Shown piece after piece: positions 28,263 to 36,371 of a stretch of 52,979 bases of DNA (positions are counted from its first letter, which is position 1; each line of letters starts with the position of its first letter). A program made the translations under genes and the position numbers. Source of the DNA: Lachnospiraceae bacterium (GTDB lineage Bacteria > Bacillota > Clostridia > Lachnospirales > Lachnospiraceae); NCBI GenBank assembly GCA_017935565.1, contig JAGBHK010000030.1, positions 1 to 52,979 on the forward strand, given 5' to 3'. The notes under the pieces are model-generated. The model had not been told where the DNA came from and did not search any database. It saw only the letters and a list, made by a program, of their open reading frames with translations.

Positions 28263-29313
28263 AAAAGAAAAACTTGACGTAGTTAAGTCAGAAGCAAAGG
28301 CAGCTAAAGCGGCAAAAGCCGAAGCTAAAAAGATAAAGAAAACAAAAACTCCTCTTTCAAAAGAAAAAGTAAGAAAAATGCTTTTTGGAAGCAAAGATGA
28401 CATTGGTCTTCTTAAGAAACTTGCAGTATATATAATACTTATAGGTGTAGGATTTATTTTCATTTTACCTATATTATCAATTATCAGTACAAGTTTCATG
28501 TCACTCGATGACTTACTTGACCCAGGTGTTGTATGGTTCCCATCGCAGTTTAGTTTCAAAAACTATAGACTTGCAATGGATACCATGAATTTTGGTAAAT
28601 CACTTGTAGACAGTTTGATACTTTCAGGTGTACCATCACTTATTCAGGTTGTAACTTGTTCTATAGTAGGATATGGACTTGCAAGATACAACTTTAAAGG
28701 AAAGAACCTCATATTTATGATTCTTATTGTTTCATTTATTATGCCACAGCAGCTTACAATTCTTGAAACATTTAGAGTTTACAATGATATGGGATTCACA
28801 GGAACAATTTGGGCATATGCTGCTCCTGCTATTTTTGGTCAGGGTATTAAGTCTCAGCTGTTTATCCTTATTTGTTGGTCATTCTTTAAGCAGATACCAA
28901 AGGCATTGTCAGAAGCAGCACAGATTGACGGTGCAGGACACTTTAAGCAGTTCTTTAGAATTGCTATTCCATCAGCATCAGGCGCTTTAATAGTAGTATT
29001 ATTATTCTCATTCGTATGGTATTGGAATGAAGAATTCTTAGCAAACTTATACTTCTATACAAGTTCAGGTGCTATGATTGGTGAAAAAGAAGGTTATGGT
29101 TTCACACCACTTATTACACAGTTGGCTAAATTTGATGGACAGTATAATAAGTCAAGAGACGCAAATAATGCAGGTTCTGATAAGCCTACACTTAGTACAT
29201 CTCTTAGTATGTGTGCTACAGTACTTACAATTGCACCACTTCTTTTGTTATATTTCATATTACAGAAGCAGTTCGTTGAGAGCGTTGATAGAGCCGGTAT
29301 TACTGGTGAATAA
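28255..29313 (+). CDS. Carbohydrate ABC transporter permease with Lys/Ala-rich N-terminus
   Basis: The 352-residue MalG-type permease has six predicted helices starting near residue 58 and the EAA loop EAAQIDGAGHFKQFF. Before the first helix is a 55-residue Lys/Ala-rich stretch (KSEAKAAKAAKAEAKKIKK), the counterpart of the tail on its partner. GAGGAGGA just upstream of the ATG lies inside the preceding gene. The two basic extensions would both be cytoplasmic, where the ATPase docks. Confidence 0.9.
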   Translation: MSKKEKLDVVKSEAKAAKAAKAEAKKIKKTKTPLSKEKVRKMLFGSKDDIGLLKKLAVYIILIGVGFIFILPILSIISTSFMSLDDLLDPGVVWFPSQFSFKNYRLAMDTMNFGKSLVDSLILSGVPSLIQVVTCSIVGYGLARYNFKGKNLIFMILIVSFIMPQQLTILETFRVYNDMGFTGTIWAYAAPAIFGQGIKSQLFILICWSFFKQIPKALSEAAQIDGAGHFKQFFRIAIPSASGALIVVLLFSFVWYWNEEFLANLYFYTSSGAMIGEKEGYGFTPLITQLAKFDGQYNKSRDANNAGSDKPTLSTSLSMCATVLTIAPLLLLYFILQKQFVESVDRAGITGE

Positions 29314-29386
29314 TAACTAATATGTTTTATTATGTAATTTTGCTAAAAAAAGTTACTCAAATACAAAAGTCTTTGTGTAATGTGCA

Positions 29387-29415
29387 TTGACAAAGTGAAA
29401 TTTATATAGTAAAAT
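29387..29415 (+). promoter_or_regulatory. Internal promoter before second binding protein
   Basis: TTGACA (29387-29392), a 17-base spacer and TAAAAT (29410-29415) lie in the 220-base gap before the lipoprotein gene and give it an independent, probably stronger, transcript. Confidence 0.72.
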
Positions 29416-29446
29416 ATAAAAGGTAAAAAAAGCATTAAATTATTCG

Positions 29447-29505
29447 CAAAAAACGAATTATTTGATTTAGAATTAGTTTATTTTAAGATAATAATTCGTT
29501 TTTTG
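29447..29505 (+). promoter_or_regulatory. 16-bp leader hairpin (attenuator or mRNA-stabilising stem)
   Basis: CAAAAAACGAATTATT (29447-29462) and AATAATTCGTTTTTTG (29490-29505) are perfectly complementary. The stem lies between the internal promoter and the ribosome binding site. Its descending arm carries TTTTTT, so it may act as a leaky terminator for read-through or as a 5' stabiliser of the binding-protein mRNA. Confidence 0.6.
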
Positions 29506-29533
29506 TAGAAAAATTAAGGAGGAAGGAAAGAAA

Positions 29534-31102
29534 ATGAAGAAAAATCTTAAGAAGCTTTTATGCTTAGCGCTTGTAGTTGCTCTTACTGGTTCTCTCTTTA
29601 CAGCTTGTAAGAAGAAAACAGCAACAACAACTCAGGAAACAGTTACTCTTGCTCCTATGACAACAGAAGAAATCACACTTGTGTATTCTTGTTGGCAGGA
29701 CATCGAGATTAGTGAAGCTTTAGCTGCAGAATTCCATGAGGAATATCCAAACATTACTGTAGAAGTAAAAGAATTCGCAGTTGAATCAAACAATGCTGAA
29801 TTAATAGCGCTTGCAGCTACTGGTGATTTACCAGATGCGTTCTGGGTATTAAACTCACCTGACGTATTCATTACAAACGGTTTACTTCTTGATATGTCAC
29901 TTCTTTGGGAAGCTGACCAAGATTCAAAGAACGTAATCAAAGGTATCAATGAATACAAGATCGGTTACCTTGGAACAGAAGGAAAGTGGACAACACCAGT
30001 TAAGTTTTTCCCAACAGCAGCATTCGTTAACTTAGACGTTTTCCTTAGAAACGGTGATGCTATGCCTAGCACAGACTGGACATGGGAAGAATTCGAAGAA
30101 ACAGTTGAAAAAATGTCAAAGAAGGATAAAGTTGATGGTCAGTACATCTTCGGTTACAATGCTGGATGTACAGTTATCACATGGTATCCAATCGCTGCAG
30201 ATAAAGACTGTATCGGTGAATTCGGTTGGAATGGTAGCGAATACGATATGGAAAACTGGGCATACGGTATGAACCTTGAAGCTGAATGGATTCAGAAAGA
30301 ATACAAGCCATACGCATTAGGTAATGGTGGTGAAGCTCAGCGTGCAAGATTATACGGTGGTACAGCAGAAGCTCCTAACGTATTACATCCACAGGACGTT
30401 GGTTATGTAGCTATCTACACAGATAACTGGTGGACATGGGAAGATTACTGGATTACAGAAAATTGGATTGAAAAGAACAAAGTTATTTTCGTTCCTTATT
30501 TAATGCCACATGAAGAAGACGCTGAAGGCGGTAACTATATCGCTACAATGGATATGGGTGGTATCTCTCCATATTCAGATTGGCCACGTGAAGCATATGA
30601 ATTACTTAAGTATATGACATGGGGACCACAGGGTTGGGAAAAGAAGATCGAGCACTATCCAAACCTTCTTGAGAAATCAACAGGTGAAGACAGAGCAGTA
30701 TCTAAGAACCACTGCCCAATTACATTAGATGAAGGTGTTTGGGAAAGCTTTAGAGCTTGGCATCCAAACGTAGATGATCCATCATCTGATGAAGCTGTTG
30801 TATCATTATGGGGTGAAGAATATGCTAGAGCTGAATACTTCGAAGACTTCTTCGATGGTGTTATGGACGGTACATGGGTATGCTACGGTGGACAGCAGAT
30901 TCCAGGTTTTGGTACATGGTTAGACAAGATTTACTTCGGTAACGATAACGAACAGAACTTCGGTTATTCTGAAAAGTTAGGTATTGAAAATGCATGTATC
31001 TACGGTGGTGTTAATGCAGAAGACTACTATGTATACCTTCAGGAAGAAGGAAACAGAGTAAATAAAGAAAAACTTCAGGAAATCGAAGATTACTTAGAGT
31101 AA
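29534..31102 (+). CDS. Solute-binding lipoprotein of carbohydrate ABC importer
   Basis: The 522-residue family 1-type extracellular binding protein has a lipoprotein signal peptide ending SLFTAC (Cys about 25), a Thr-rich linker, then the two-lobed fold starting VYSCWQDIEISEALAAEF. The mature part is rich in Trp and other aromatics (WGPQGWEKK, NWWTWEDYWITENW), as expected for stacking on sugar rings. It is anchored outside the membrane and should deliver ligand to the permease pair encoded immediately upstream. Codon bias and its own promoter suggest abundant synthesis, usual for binding proteins. AAGGAGGAAGG precedes the ATG, and a strong terminator follows the gene. Confidence 0.92.
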   Translation: MKKNLKKLLCLALVVALTGSLFTACKKKTATTTQETVTLAPMTTEEITLVYSCWQDIEISEALAAEFHEEYPNITVEVKEFAVESNNAELIALAATGDLPDAFWVLNSPDVFITNGLLLDMSLLWEADQDSKNVIKGINEYKIGYLGTEGKWTTPVKFFPTAAFVNLDVFLRNGDAMPSTDWTWEEFEETVEKMSKKDKVDGQYIFGYNAGCTVITWYPIAADKDCIGEFGWNGSEYDMENWAYGMNLEAEWIQKEYKPYALGNGGEAQRARLYGGTAEAPNVLHPQDVGYVAIYTDNWWTWEDYWITENWIEKNKVIFVPYLMPHEEDAEGGNYIATMDMGGISPYSDWPREAYELLKYMTWGPQGWEKKIEHYPNLLEKSTGEDRAVSKNHCPITLDEGVWESFRAWHPNVDDPSSDEAVVSLWGEEYARAEYFEDFFDGVMDGTWVCYGGQQIPGFGTWLDKIYFGNDNEQNFGYSEKLGIENACIYGGVNAEDYYVYLQEEGNRVNKEKLQEIEDYLE

Positions 31103-31127
31103 TACATAGATTTGTATAAGATTTTTC

Positions 31128-31160
31128 AAGCGCTACATCTTAGGATGTAGCGCTTTTCTT
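31128..31160 (+). terminator. Terminator after second binding protein
   Basis: AAGCGCTACATC (31128-31139) and GATGTAGCGCTT (31144-31155) form a perfect 12-bp stem with a 4-base loop, followed by TTCTTC. It separates the importer from the alpha-galactosidase gene. Confidence 0.87.
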
Positions 31161-31284
31161 CATTCTAAAGTAAATTTAATAGATAGTAGTGCAAAAGAAG
31201 TATCAAAATCGTCAAAAAACTAACATTTTGTTTCTTTGGTAAATATGTTAATATGTATATATAAAATAATGGAGGTAATTTGAC

Positions 31285-33387
31285 GTGTCAATTAAAGAAA
31301 TTTCAAAGGTACAGGTCGGCGATATGATATTGAAATATGAATTAGAAGAAGATTTCAATACAGCCGGATTTTCTATTCATCCAGCAGATATGGATGAGGA
31401 AGATAATAAAAGTAAGTTCTATAGAATTAATTCTATGGTTCAGATGAAACTTGTTGGAGATAAGTATCCAAATTGTTATGGGCATGGTTCATCTATGAGA
31501 AATGGTGAATCGGCTAATTTTTTAGATTATCAAAGCCAAATTGTTGAGGAAACAGAAGATAAGACTATTGTAAAAACATTTCTTAAAGATAATAGAGGTT
31601 ATGACGTAGTTCATATGATTACATATTATGAAGGTGATGATAGTTTTGAGATGAAAAATATTATCACAAATAATTCCGAAGCACCTATTACTTTAGAAAT
31701 GATATCAAGTTTTGAACTTGGTAATATTACTCCTTTTATTGAGGGAGACGCGCCTGATAGTTTATTAGTTCATAGACTTAGAAGTAAATGGAGTCATGAA
31801 GGTAGATTATATACTGAGACAGTAGAGGATATGCAATTAGAACCATCTTGGTCAACATGGTCTGTTAGTACAGAAAGATTTGGTCAAACAGGGTCTATGC
31901 CTGTAAAGAAGTATTTCCCATTTGTTGCAGTTGAAGATACTAAAAATGATGTATTTTGGGGAGTTCAATTAGCTCACGAAGCATCATGGCAGATGGAAAT
32001 ATACAGACAGGATGACGCATTACATCTTACAGGTGGACTTGCAGATAGAGAGTTTGGACATTGGACAAAGACATTGCAACCAGGTGAAAGTTTTGAAACA
32101 CCTTACGCTATAGTAAGTACATGTCATGGCGGTGGAATTGATATGATTTGTCAAAGACTTACAAAGGCTGGACAGAAATACTTAGAAGATGCACCTGAGT
32201 CAGAACAGCATTTACCTATAATATTTAATGAATATTGTACAACATGGGGTAATCCTTCTCATGAGAATATTTCAGGAATTATTGATGCAATTAAGGACAA
32301 AGGTTTTGAATATTTTGTTATTGACTGTGGTTGGTTTAAAGAAGACGGCATTCCTTGGGATATAAGTATGGGAGATTACAATATTTCACCTACTTTATTT
32401 AAAGATGGTTTACAAAAAACTGTTGATTTAATTAATGATGCAGGCATGAAGGCAGGTATTTGGTTTGAAATAGACAATATTGGTCCTGCAGCAAAAGCTT
32501 ATAATACAACTGACCATCAATTAAAACGTGATGGATATCCTATATCAACATACAGTAGAAGATTCTGGGATATGAGAGACCCATGGGTTACAGATTATCT
32601 TACAAAGAAAGTTATTGGAACTTTAAAAGACTATGGCTTTGAATATATGAAGATGGATTACAATGATACAATCGGTATCGGTTGTGATGGTGCAGAATCT
32701 CTTGGCGAAGGTTTGAGACAGAATATGGATGCATCAGTTGATTTTGTAAGAAAAGTAAAGGAAGAGGTACCTGGTATTATTCTTGAAAACTGTTCTTCTG
32801 GTGGTCATAAATTAGAGCCATTAATGATGAGTATTTGCCCTATGGCATCATTCTCGGATGCTCATGAAACTGAAGAAATTCCTGTAGTTGCAGCGAATTT
32901 ACACAGAGCAATTCTTCCTCGTCAAAGCCAGATTTGGGCTGTAATTAGAGAAAAAGATACACCTAAGAGAATTGCATATTCTGTTGCAAATACTTTCCTT
33001 GGAAGAATGTGTTTATCTGGTGATGTTACAAATCTTACAGAAGAACAGTGGAAACCAATTGATGAAGGTATGGCATTCTATAAGAAGATTGCACCAATTA
33101 TTAAAAATGGTTTTACACACAGAGTTGGTCCAAAACTTACAAGCGAAAGACATTTGAAAGGATGGCAGGGTGTAGTTCGTGTAGGTGAGAATAACGAGGC
33201 ATATGTACTTATTCACACATTTAGAGGCGAGTATCCTGAGTATATCGAAGTAGAATTACCAAAGAATTGTCCAACAACAATCGCAGATGTATATTCAGAT
33301 ACAGATGTTGATGTGGTGGTAGAAAATGGTGTTTTAAGATATAAGACAAGCGATGAAATGAAAGCAATGGCAGTTAGATTGGTATAA
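31285..33387 (+). CDS. GH36-type alpha-galactosidase, cytoplasmic
   Basis: The product (700 residues) hydrolyses terminal alpha-galactosyl residues, as in raffinose-type sugars, if the family assignment holds. It has an N-terminal beta supersandwich (to about 300), a (beta/alpha)8 barrel (about 310-610) and a C-terminal sheet. D458 in KMDYND fits the catalytic nucleophile and D525 in FSDAHETEE the acid/base. GIWFEIDNIGP and ENCSSGGHKLEP are further family blocks. No signal peptide is present, so it acts on imported oligosaccharide. GTG at 31285 follows GGAGG (31271-31275) by 9 bases. The sequence is somewhat unlike the classic AgaA type, so another alpha-linked substrate is possible. AT-rich sequence at 31236-31266 may be its promoter. 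Confidence 0.85.
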   Translation: MSIKEISKVQVGDMILKYELEEDFNTAGFSIHPADMDEEDNKSKFYRINSMVQMKLVGDKYPNCYGHGSSMRNGESANFLDYQSQIVEETEDKTIVKTFLKDNRGYDVVHMITYYEGDDSFEMKNIITNNSEAPITLEMISSFELGNITPFIEGDAPDSLLVHRLRSKWSHEGRLYTETVEDMQLEPSWSTWSVSTERFGQTGSMPVKKYFPFVAVEDTKNDVFWGVQLAHEASWQMEIYRQDDALHLTGGLADREFGHWTKTLQPGESFETPYAIVSTCHGGGIDMICQRLTKAGQKYLEDAPESEQHLPIIFNEYCTTWGNPSHENISGIIDAIKDKGFEYFVIDCGWFKEDGIPWDISMGDYNISPTLFKDGLQKTVDLINDAGMKAGIWFEIDNIGPAAKAYNTTDHQLKRDGYPISTYSRRFWDMRDPWVTDYLTKKVIGTLKDYGFEYMKMDYNDTIGIGCDGAESLGEGLRQNMDASVDFVRKVKEEVPGIILENCSSGGHKLEPLMMSICPMASFSDAHETEEIPVVAANLHRAILPRQSQIWAVIREKDTPKRIAYSVANTFLGRMCLSGDVTNLTEEQWKPIDEGMAFYKKIAPIIKNGFTHRVGPKLTSERHLKGWQGVVRVGENNEAYVLIHTFRGEYPEYIEVELPKNCPTTIADVYSDTDVDVVVENGVLRYKTSDEMKAMAVRLV

Positions 33388-33397
33388 TCTTAAAGTG

Positions 33398-33427
33398 AAA
33401 ATAGGCTGGAAAACCAGCCTATTTTTT
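33398..33427. terminator. Bidirectional terminator between the galactosidase and spoVA
   Basis: AAAATAGGCTGG (33398-33409), an AAAA loop and CCAGCCTATTTT (33414-33425) serve the two convergent units. The stem overlaps the last codons and the TAG stop of spoVAE on the minus strand. Confidence 0.85.
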
Positions 33428-33775
33428 CATTTTAGGTTTAAATATGAAAGAACCAATATAACTTAAGATTAGTGCTGCACTAATACCAATAGCACTTGCT
33501 TTAAATCCACCTGTAAATAGGCCTAATAATCCTTCTTCGTCGACTGCTTCCTTTACACCTTTAATCAATGTGTTGCCAAAACCAATAAGTGGTACAGAAG
33601 CACCGGCACCAGCAAAATCAATGACAGGTTCGTAGAGATTGAAAGAACCAAGGATTACGCCGAGAACGACTAGTCCAACCATAATTCTACCTGGAAGAAG
33701 CTTCGTTTTATCAATGAAAATTTGTACGATGGCACATATAAGTCCGCCAACAATAAAAGCTTTTAAATAATCCAT
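33419..33775 (-). CDS. spoVAE: Stage V sporulation protein AE (SpoVAEb)
   Basis: The 118-residue membrane protein has about four predicted helices and the family signature GAGASVPLIGFGNTL, similar to SpoVAC. In spores it belongs to the SpoVA channel that takes up Ca-dipicolinic acid during sporulation and releases it at germination. Its ATG follows the spoVAD stop codon directly (TAAATG), with GAGGAGG inside the end of spoVAD as the ribosome binding site. It is the last gene of the operon; no separate SpoVAEa or SpoVAF is present here. Confidence 0.9.
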   Translation of the reverse strand: MDYLKAFIVGGLICAIVQIFIDKTKLLPGRIMVGLVVLGVILGSFNLYEPVIDFAGAGASVPLIGFGNTLIKGVKEAVDEEGLLGLFTGGFKASAIGISAALILSYIGSFIFKPKMKK

Positions 33776-34792
33776 TTAGACCTCCTCAATTACAACTGCG
33801 TGGGCTATACCAGGTATGCTTTTGCCTTCATTAAAACTAATAGGATTTAACAAAGCGCCTGTAGGCACGAATAGTACACGTTTCCATACTTTATTCTCAA
33901 TATTTTTTAGAATCATACTGCAAAGGGTAGAGGCAGAACAACCGCAACCACTACCGCCAGAGCCTGTGCCTTGATTTGCATTGTCAAATATTTCAATACC
34001 ACAATCCATATGATTTGCTGAAATATCGATTTTATTTTGTTTAAGCAAATTTATTAAAATAGTTTGTCCAACATAGCCTAAATCGCCAGTTATTATTTTA
34101 TCGTAATAGTTAGCATTTAAGTTAAAATCGGTAAGATGAGTCAATATAGTATCAGCCGCAGCAGGAGCCATACAAGCGCCCATATTGTCGCTTTCCTTGA
34201 CACCAAAATCAACCATCTTTCCAGGTGTTATTCCAGTAATTTTAGCAATTCCTTCCTTTGAATCAAGTGCAACAGCACCACAACCAGTAACAGTCCAAGT
34301 TGCACATTGCTTTCTTTGGCAACCGTATCCCAAAGGAAATCTAAAGGTCTTTTCTGCACTGGCAAAATGACTTGAGGCCATAGCAATGGTTTTATCCGCA
34401 AATCCGCCAGCAATAGTCATAGATGCTAAAGCTAACGATTCACCCATTGTAGAACAGGCACCATACAAACCGAAAAATGGCATATTGTAATTGATGATAC
34501 CAAATGTTGAAGCAATAAGTTGTCCTAATAGGTCGCCTGCAAAAATATATCTGATATCAGTAGGTTTTAAAGATGATTTTTTGAAAAGTGTTCTCAATGT
34601 TTGATTTTGCAGAAAACTTTCGGCTTCTTCCCAAGTAGTTCCTCCAAACATTGGGTCTTTTTCTACACAGTCAAATAGTTTTCCAAGGGGGCCTTGTCCT
34701 TCCAATTGACCAACGACGGATGCATAATTGGAAATATAGGCAGGTTTATTAAAGGAAAGACTAGCTTTACCGATTATTTGAGTTTGATTCAA
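33776..34792 (-). CDS. spoVAD: Stage V sporulation protein AD
   Basis: The 338-residue protein has a thiolase-like fold and is known in Bacillus as the SpoVA subunit that binds dipicolinic acid; it is soluble and associates with the inner spore membrane. Visible landmarks are the GACSTMGESLALASM block with its cysteine and the NANQGTGSGGSGCGCSASTLC loop near 260-290. The start is TTG at 34792-34790: AGGAGG lies 8 bases upstream, and no ATG fits in frame. It is cotranscribed with spoVAC, 12 bases upstream. Confidence 0.95.
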   Translation of the reverse strand: MNQTQIIGKASLSFNKPAYISNYASVVGQLEGQGPLGKLFDCVEKDPMFGGTTWEEAESFLQNQTLRTLFKKSSLKPTDIRYIFAGDLLGQLIASTFGIINYNMPFFGLYGACSTMGESLALASMTIAGGFADKTIAMASSHFASAEKTFRFPLGYGCQRKQCATWTVTGCGAVALDSKEGIAKITGITPGKMVDFGVKESDNMGACMAPAAADTILTHLTDFNLNANYYDKIITGDLGYVGQTILINLLKQNKIDISANHMDCGIEIFDNANQGTGSGGSGCGCSASTLCSMILKNIENKVWKRVLFVPTGALLNPISFNEGKSIPGIAHAVVIEEV

Positions 34793-34804
34793 TGTAGTTA
34801 CCTC

Positions 34805-35245
34805 CTAAATTACATAGTTAACAATATAATAAATGAGTCCTGCAAACCATGAAGAAACGATACCGTATAATATAACAGGACCTGCGATTGTAAAAATTTT
34901 ACACCCTACACCAAATACATATCCTTCTTTTTTATATTCGATAGTAGCAGAAGCAATGGAATTTGCAAAACCGGTAATTGGAACTAGAGTACCTGCACCA
35001 GCAAAATTTCCAAGTTTACTGTAATAGCCAAGACCAGTAAATATTACTGCAAATCCGATTAAAATAATATTTAAAATGCCAGCGGCATCTTCTTTGCTAA
35101 AATCCATTGATATAAGGTAGTTTAAGATAAACTGCGCTATTGTACAGATTATTCCGCCTATAACAAAAGCTTTTAGCATATTTAGCCAAAGGCTTTTAGC
35201 GGGTGTAACTTCTTTAACATATTTAGCATATTCTTGATTGTTCAT
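34805..35245 (-). CDS. spoVAC: Stage V sporulation protein AC
   Basis: The 146-residue membrane protein of the SpoVA channel has four predicted helices, the signature GAGTLVPITGFANSI, and paralogy to SpoVAE. In Bacillus, SpoVAC behaves as a mechanosensitive channel component. A 28-base gap containing AGGAGG separates it from spoVAB. The length is typical. Confidence 0.93.
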   Translation of the reverse strand: MNNQEYAKYVKEVTPAKSLWLNMLKAFVIGGIICTIAQFILNYLISMDFSKEDAAGILNIILIGFAVIFTGLGYYSKLGNFAGAGTLVPITGFANSIASATIEYKKEGYVFGVGCKIFTIAGPVILYGIVSSWFAGLIYYIVNYVI

Positions 35246-35273
35246 AATTTTACATTAACCTCCTATTAATACA

Positions 35274-35675
35274 TTAAAAATAAAAAAAAGACCCTAAAAG
35301 TTTGCCAATTATAATAGAAATAGTGATTAACTCTATTTTCGAGTGCAACCTTAAACGCCTTGTAAACACTGATGTTACATTTAAGGTTTCAGATAATGCC
35401 ATTGCAAGCGATCCAACAAACATACCTGAAAAGAAAATAAAAAGGATAAATAATATGTTAGCTAAGGGTAAGTCTATGGATATGGGAAATAAATAAATTA
35501 TGTTTCCAAGCGTTGCACCAACAAGTATGGCAGTTTCATATGTTTTTACATTATCAATAGTTTTTGTAGCATCAGCAAATCGGGTTATTAGCCTTAATTT
35601 AGTAATTAAACCGAATATTCCTCCTGCGGTTATTACGCCACAACTTAAACCTATAAATGCTAGTAATATTGCCAA
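35274..35675 (-). CDS. spoVAB: Stage V sporulation protein AB
   Basis: The 133-residue hydrophobic protein has about four helices and the pattern SCGVITAGGIFGLI plus FVGSLAMALSETLNV seen in SpoVAB. The proposed start is TTG at 35675-35673, three bases after the spoVAA stop codon, with GAGAGGTG at 35690-35683 as ribosome binding site. An in-frame ATG at 35705 would extend it by 10 residues into spoVAA but lacks a good site and puts charged residues before the first helix. The exact role of SpoVAB within the channel operon is not known. Confidence 0.88.
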   Translation of the reverse strand: MAILLAFIGLSCGVITAGGIFGLITKLRLITRFADATKTIDNVKTYETAILVGATLGNIIYLFPISIDLPLANILFILFIFFSGMFVGSLAMALSETLNVTSVFTRRLRLHSKIELITISIIIGKLLGSFFYF

Positions 35676-35676
35676 T

Positions 35677-36288
35677 TTATTGCACCTCTCGATTATCCCC
35701 ATCAATTATTGTGGTGTTAATATCATTTTCGTATAAACGCATCTCAATTTCCAAAGGAGTAGGATCAACAGATAATTTCTTCTTACCAAAATGATTGTAA
35801 AAAACAATTATTCCAGCTGGTATACCAATGGAATATGATATTTCCAAAATTACATAGTAAGTGGTATCTGTAATATTTAATTTATCGTGAAGTGTGCCAA
35901 ATATTCGATACAAGTCAACATCACTGTTGAAGGCAATAATGCTAAAAGCAGCACCAGCACAAGATGTAAGACAAACAAAAAGAATCTTAAAAAAACTAAG
36001 TAATTTATTATCAGCAGGATTTGGATCGTATTTTACAACAATATCAGTTTCGCCAATTGGCACAATATCTATATTTGAACTTATGCTTTGTATATGTCGA
36101 AAGATGTACAAAGCGGATAGAACAATACGTTTTTTTGTGCCTTTATCGAATTTATAAATAGTAATAGAATTAATGCGATTTGTAAGATGTTCGTCTTCAG
36201 TCAAGATATTAGCAACATCCTTTATTTTTAGGCATTCATTATCAATATGAGTATATTTTTTTACTTTAACAAAAACCTGTGTATTCAC
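35677..36288 (-). CDS. spoVAA: Stage V sporulation protein AA
   Basis: The first gene of the operon makes about 203 residues. It has a soluble N-terminal domain (about 1-95, ending ETDIVVKYDPNPA) and two membrane helices (about 104-125 and 145-170), as in SpoVAA of other spore formers. GTG at 36288 is chosen because GTGAGGTG (36300-36293) is then a well-spaced Shine-Dalgarno; starting at 36300 would use that same sequence as codons. A sigma-G promoter is expected upstream, but no convincing match was found in the short gap. Confidence 0.88.
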   Translation of the reverse strand: MNTQVFVKVKKYTHIDNECLKIKDVANILTEDEHLTNRINSITIYKFDKGTKKRIVLSALYIFRHIQSISSNIDIVPIGETDIVVKYDPNPADNKLLSFFKILFVCLTSCAGAAFSIIAFNSDVDLYRIFGTLHDKLNITDTTYYVILEISYSIGIPAGIIVFYNHFGKKKLSVDPTPLEIEMRLYENDINTTIIDGDNREVQ

Positions 36289-36311
36289 ATCGCACCTCAC
36301 AATCGAAAAAT

Positions 36312-36342
36312 AAAATAAGCATATATCAATCGATATATGCTT
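36312..36342 (-). terminator. Terminator of the penicillin-binding protein gene
   Basis: Arms 36317-36326 and 36333-36342 form a perfect 10-bp AT-rich stem (AAGCATATAT), followed on the minus strand by TATTTTATTTTT. It lies in the 71-base gap between the penicillin-binding protein gene and spoVA. Confidence 0.7.
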
Positions 36343-36371
36343 ATTATTTACATAAAATTATATTTTATTCA

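Noticed and set aside
36289-36371. Sigma-G promoter of spoVA
   Set aside because: Expected from known biology, but no pair of hexamers with acceptable spacing stood out in this gap, which is mostly a terminator stem.
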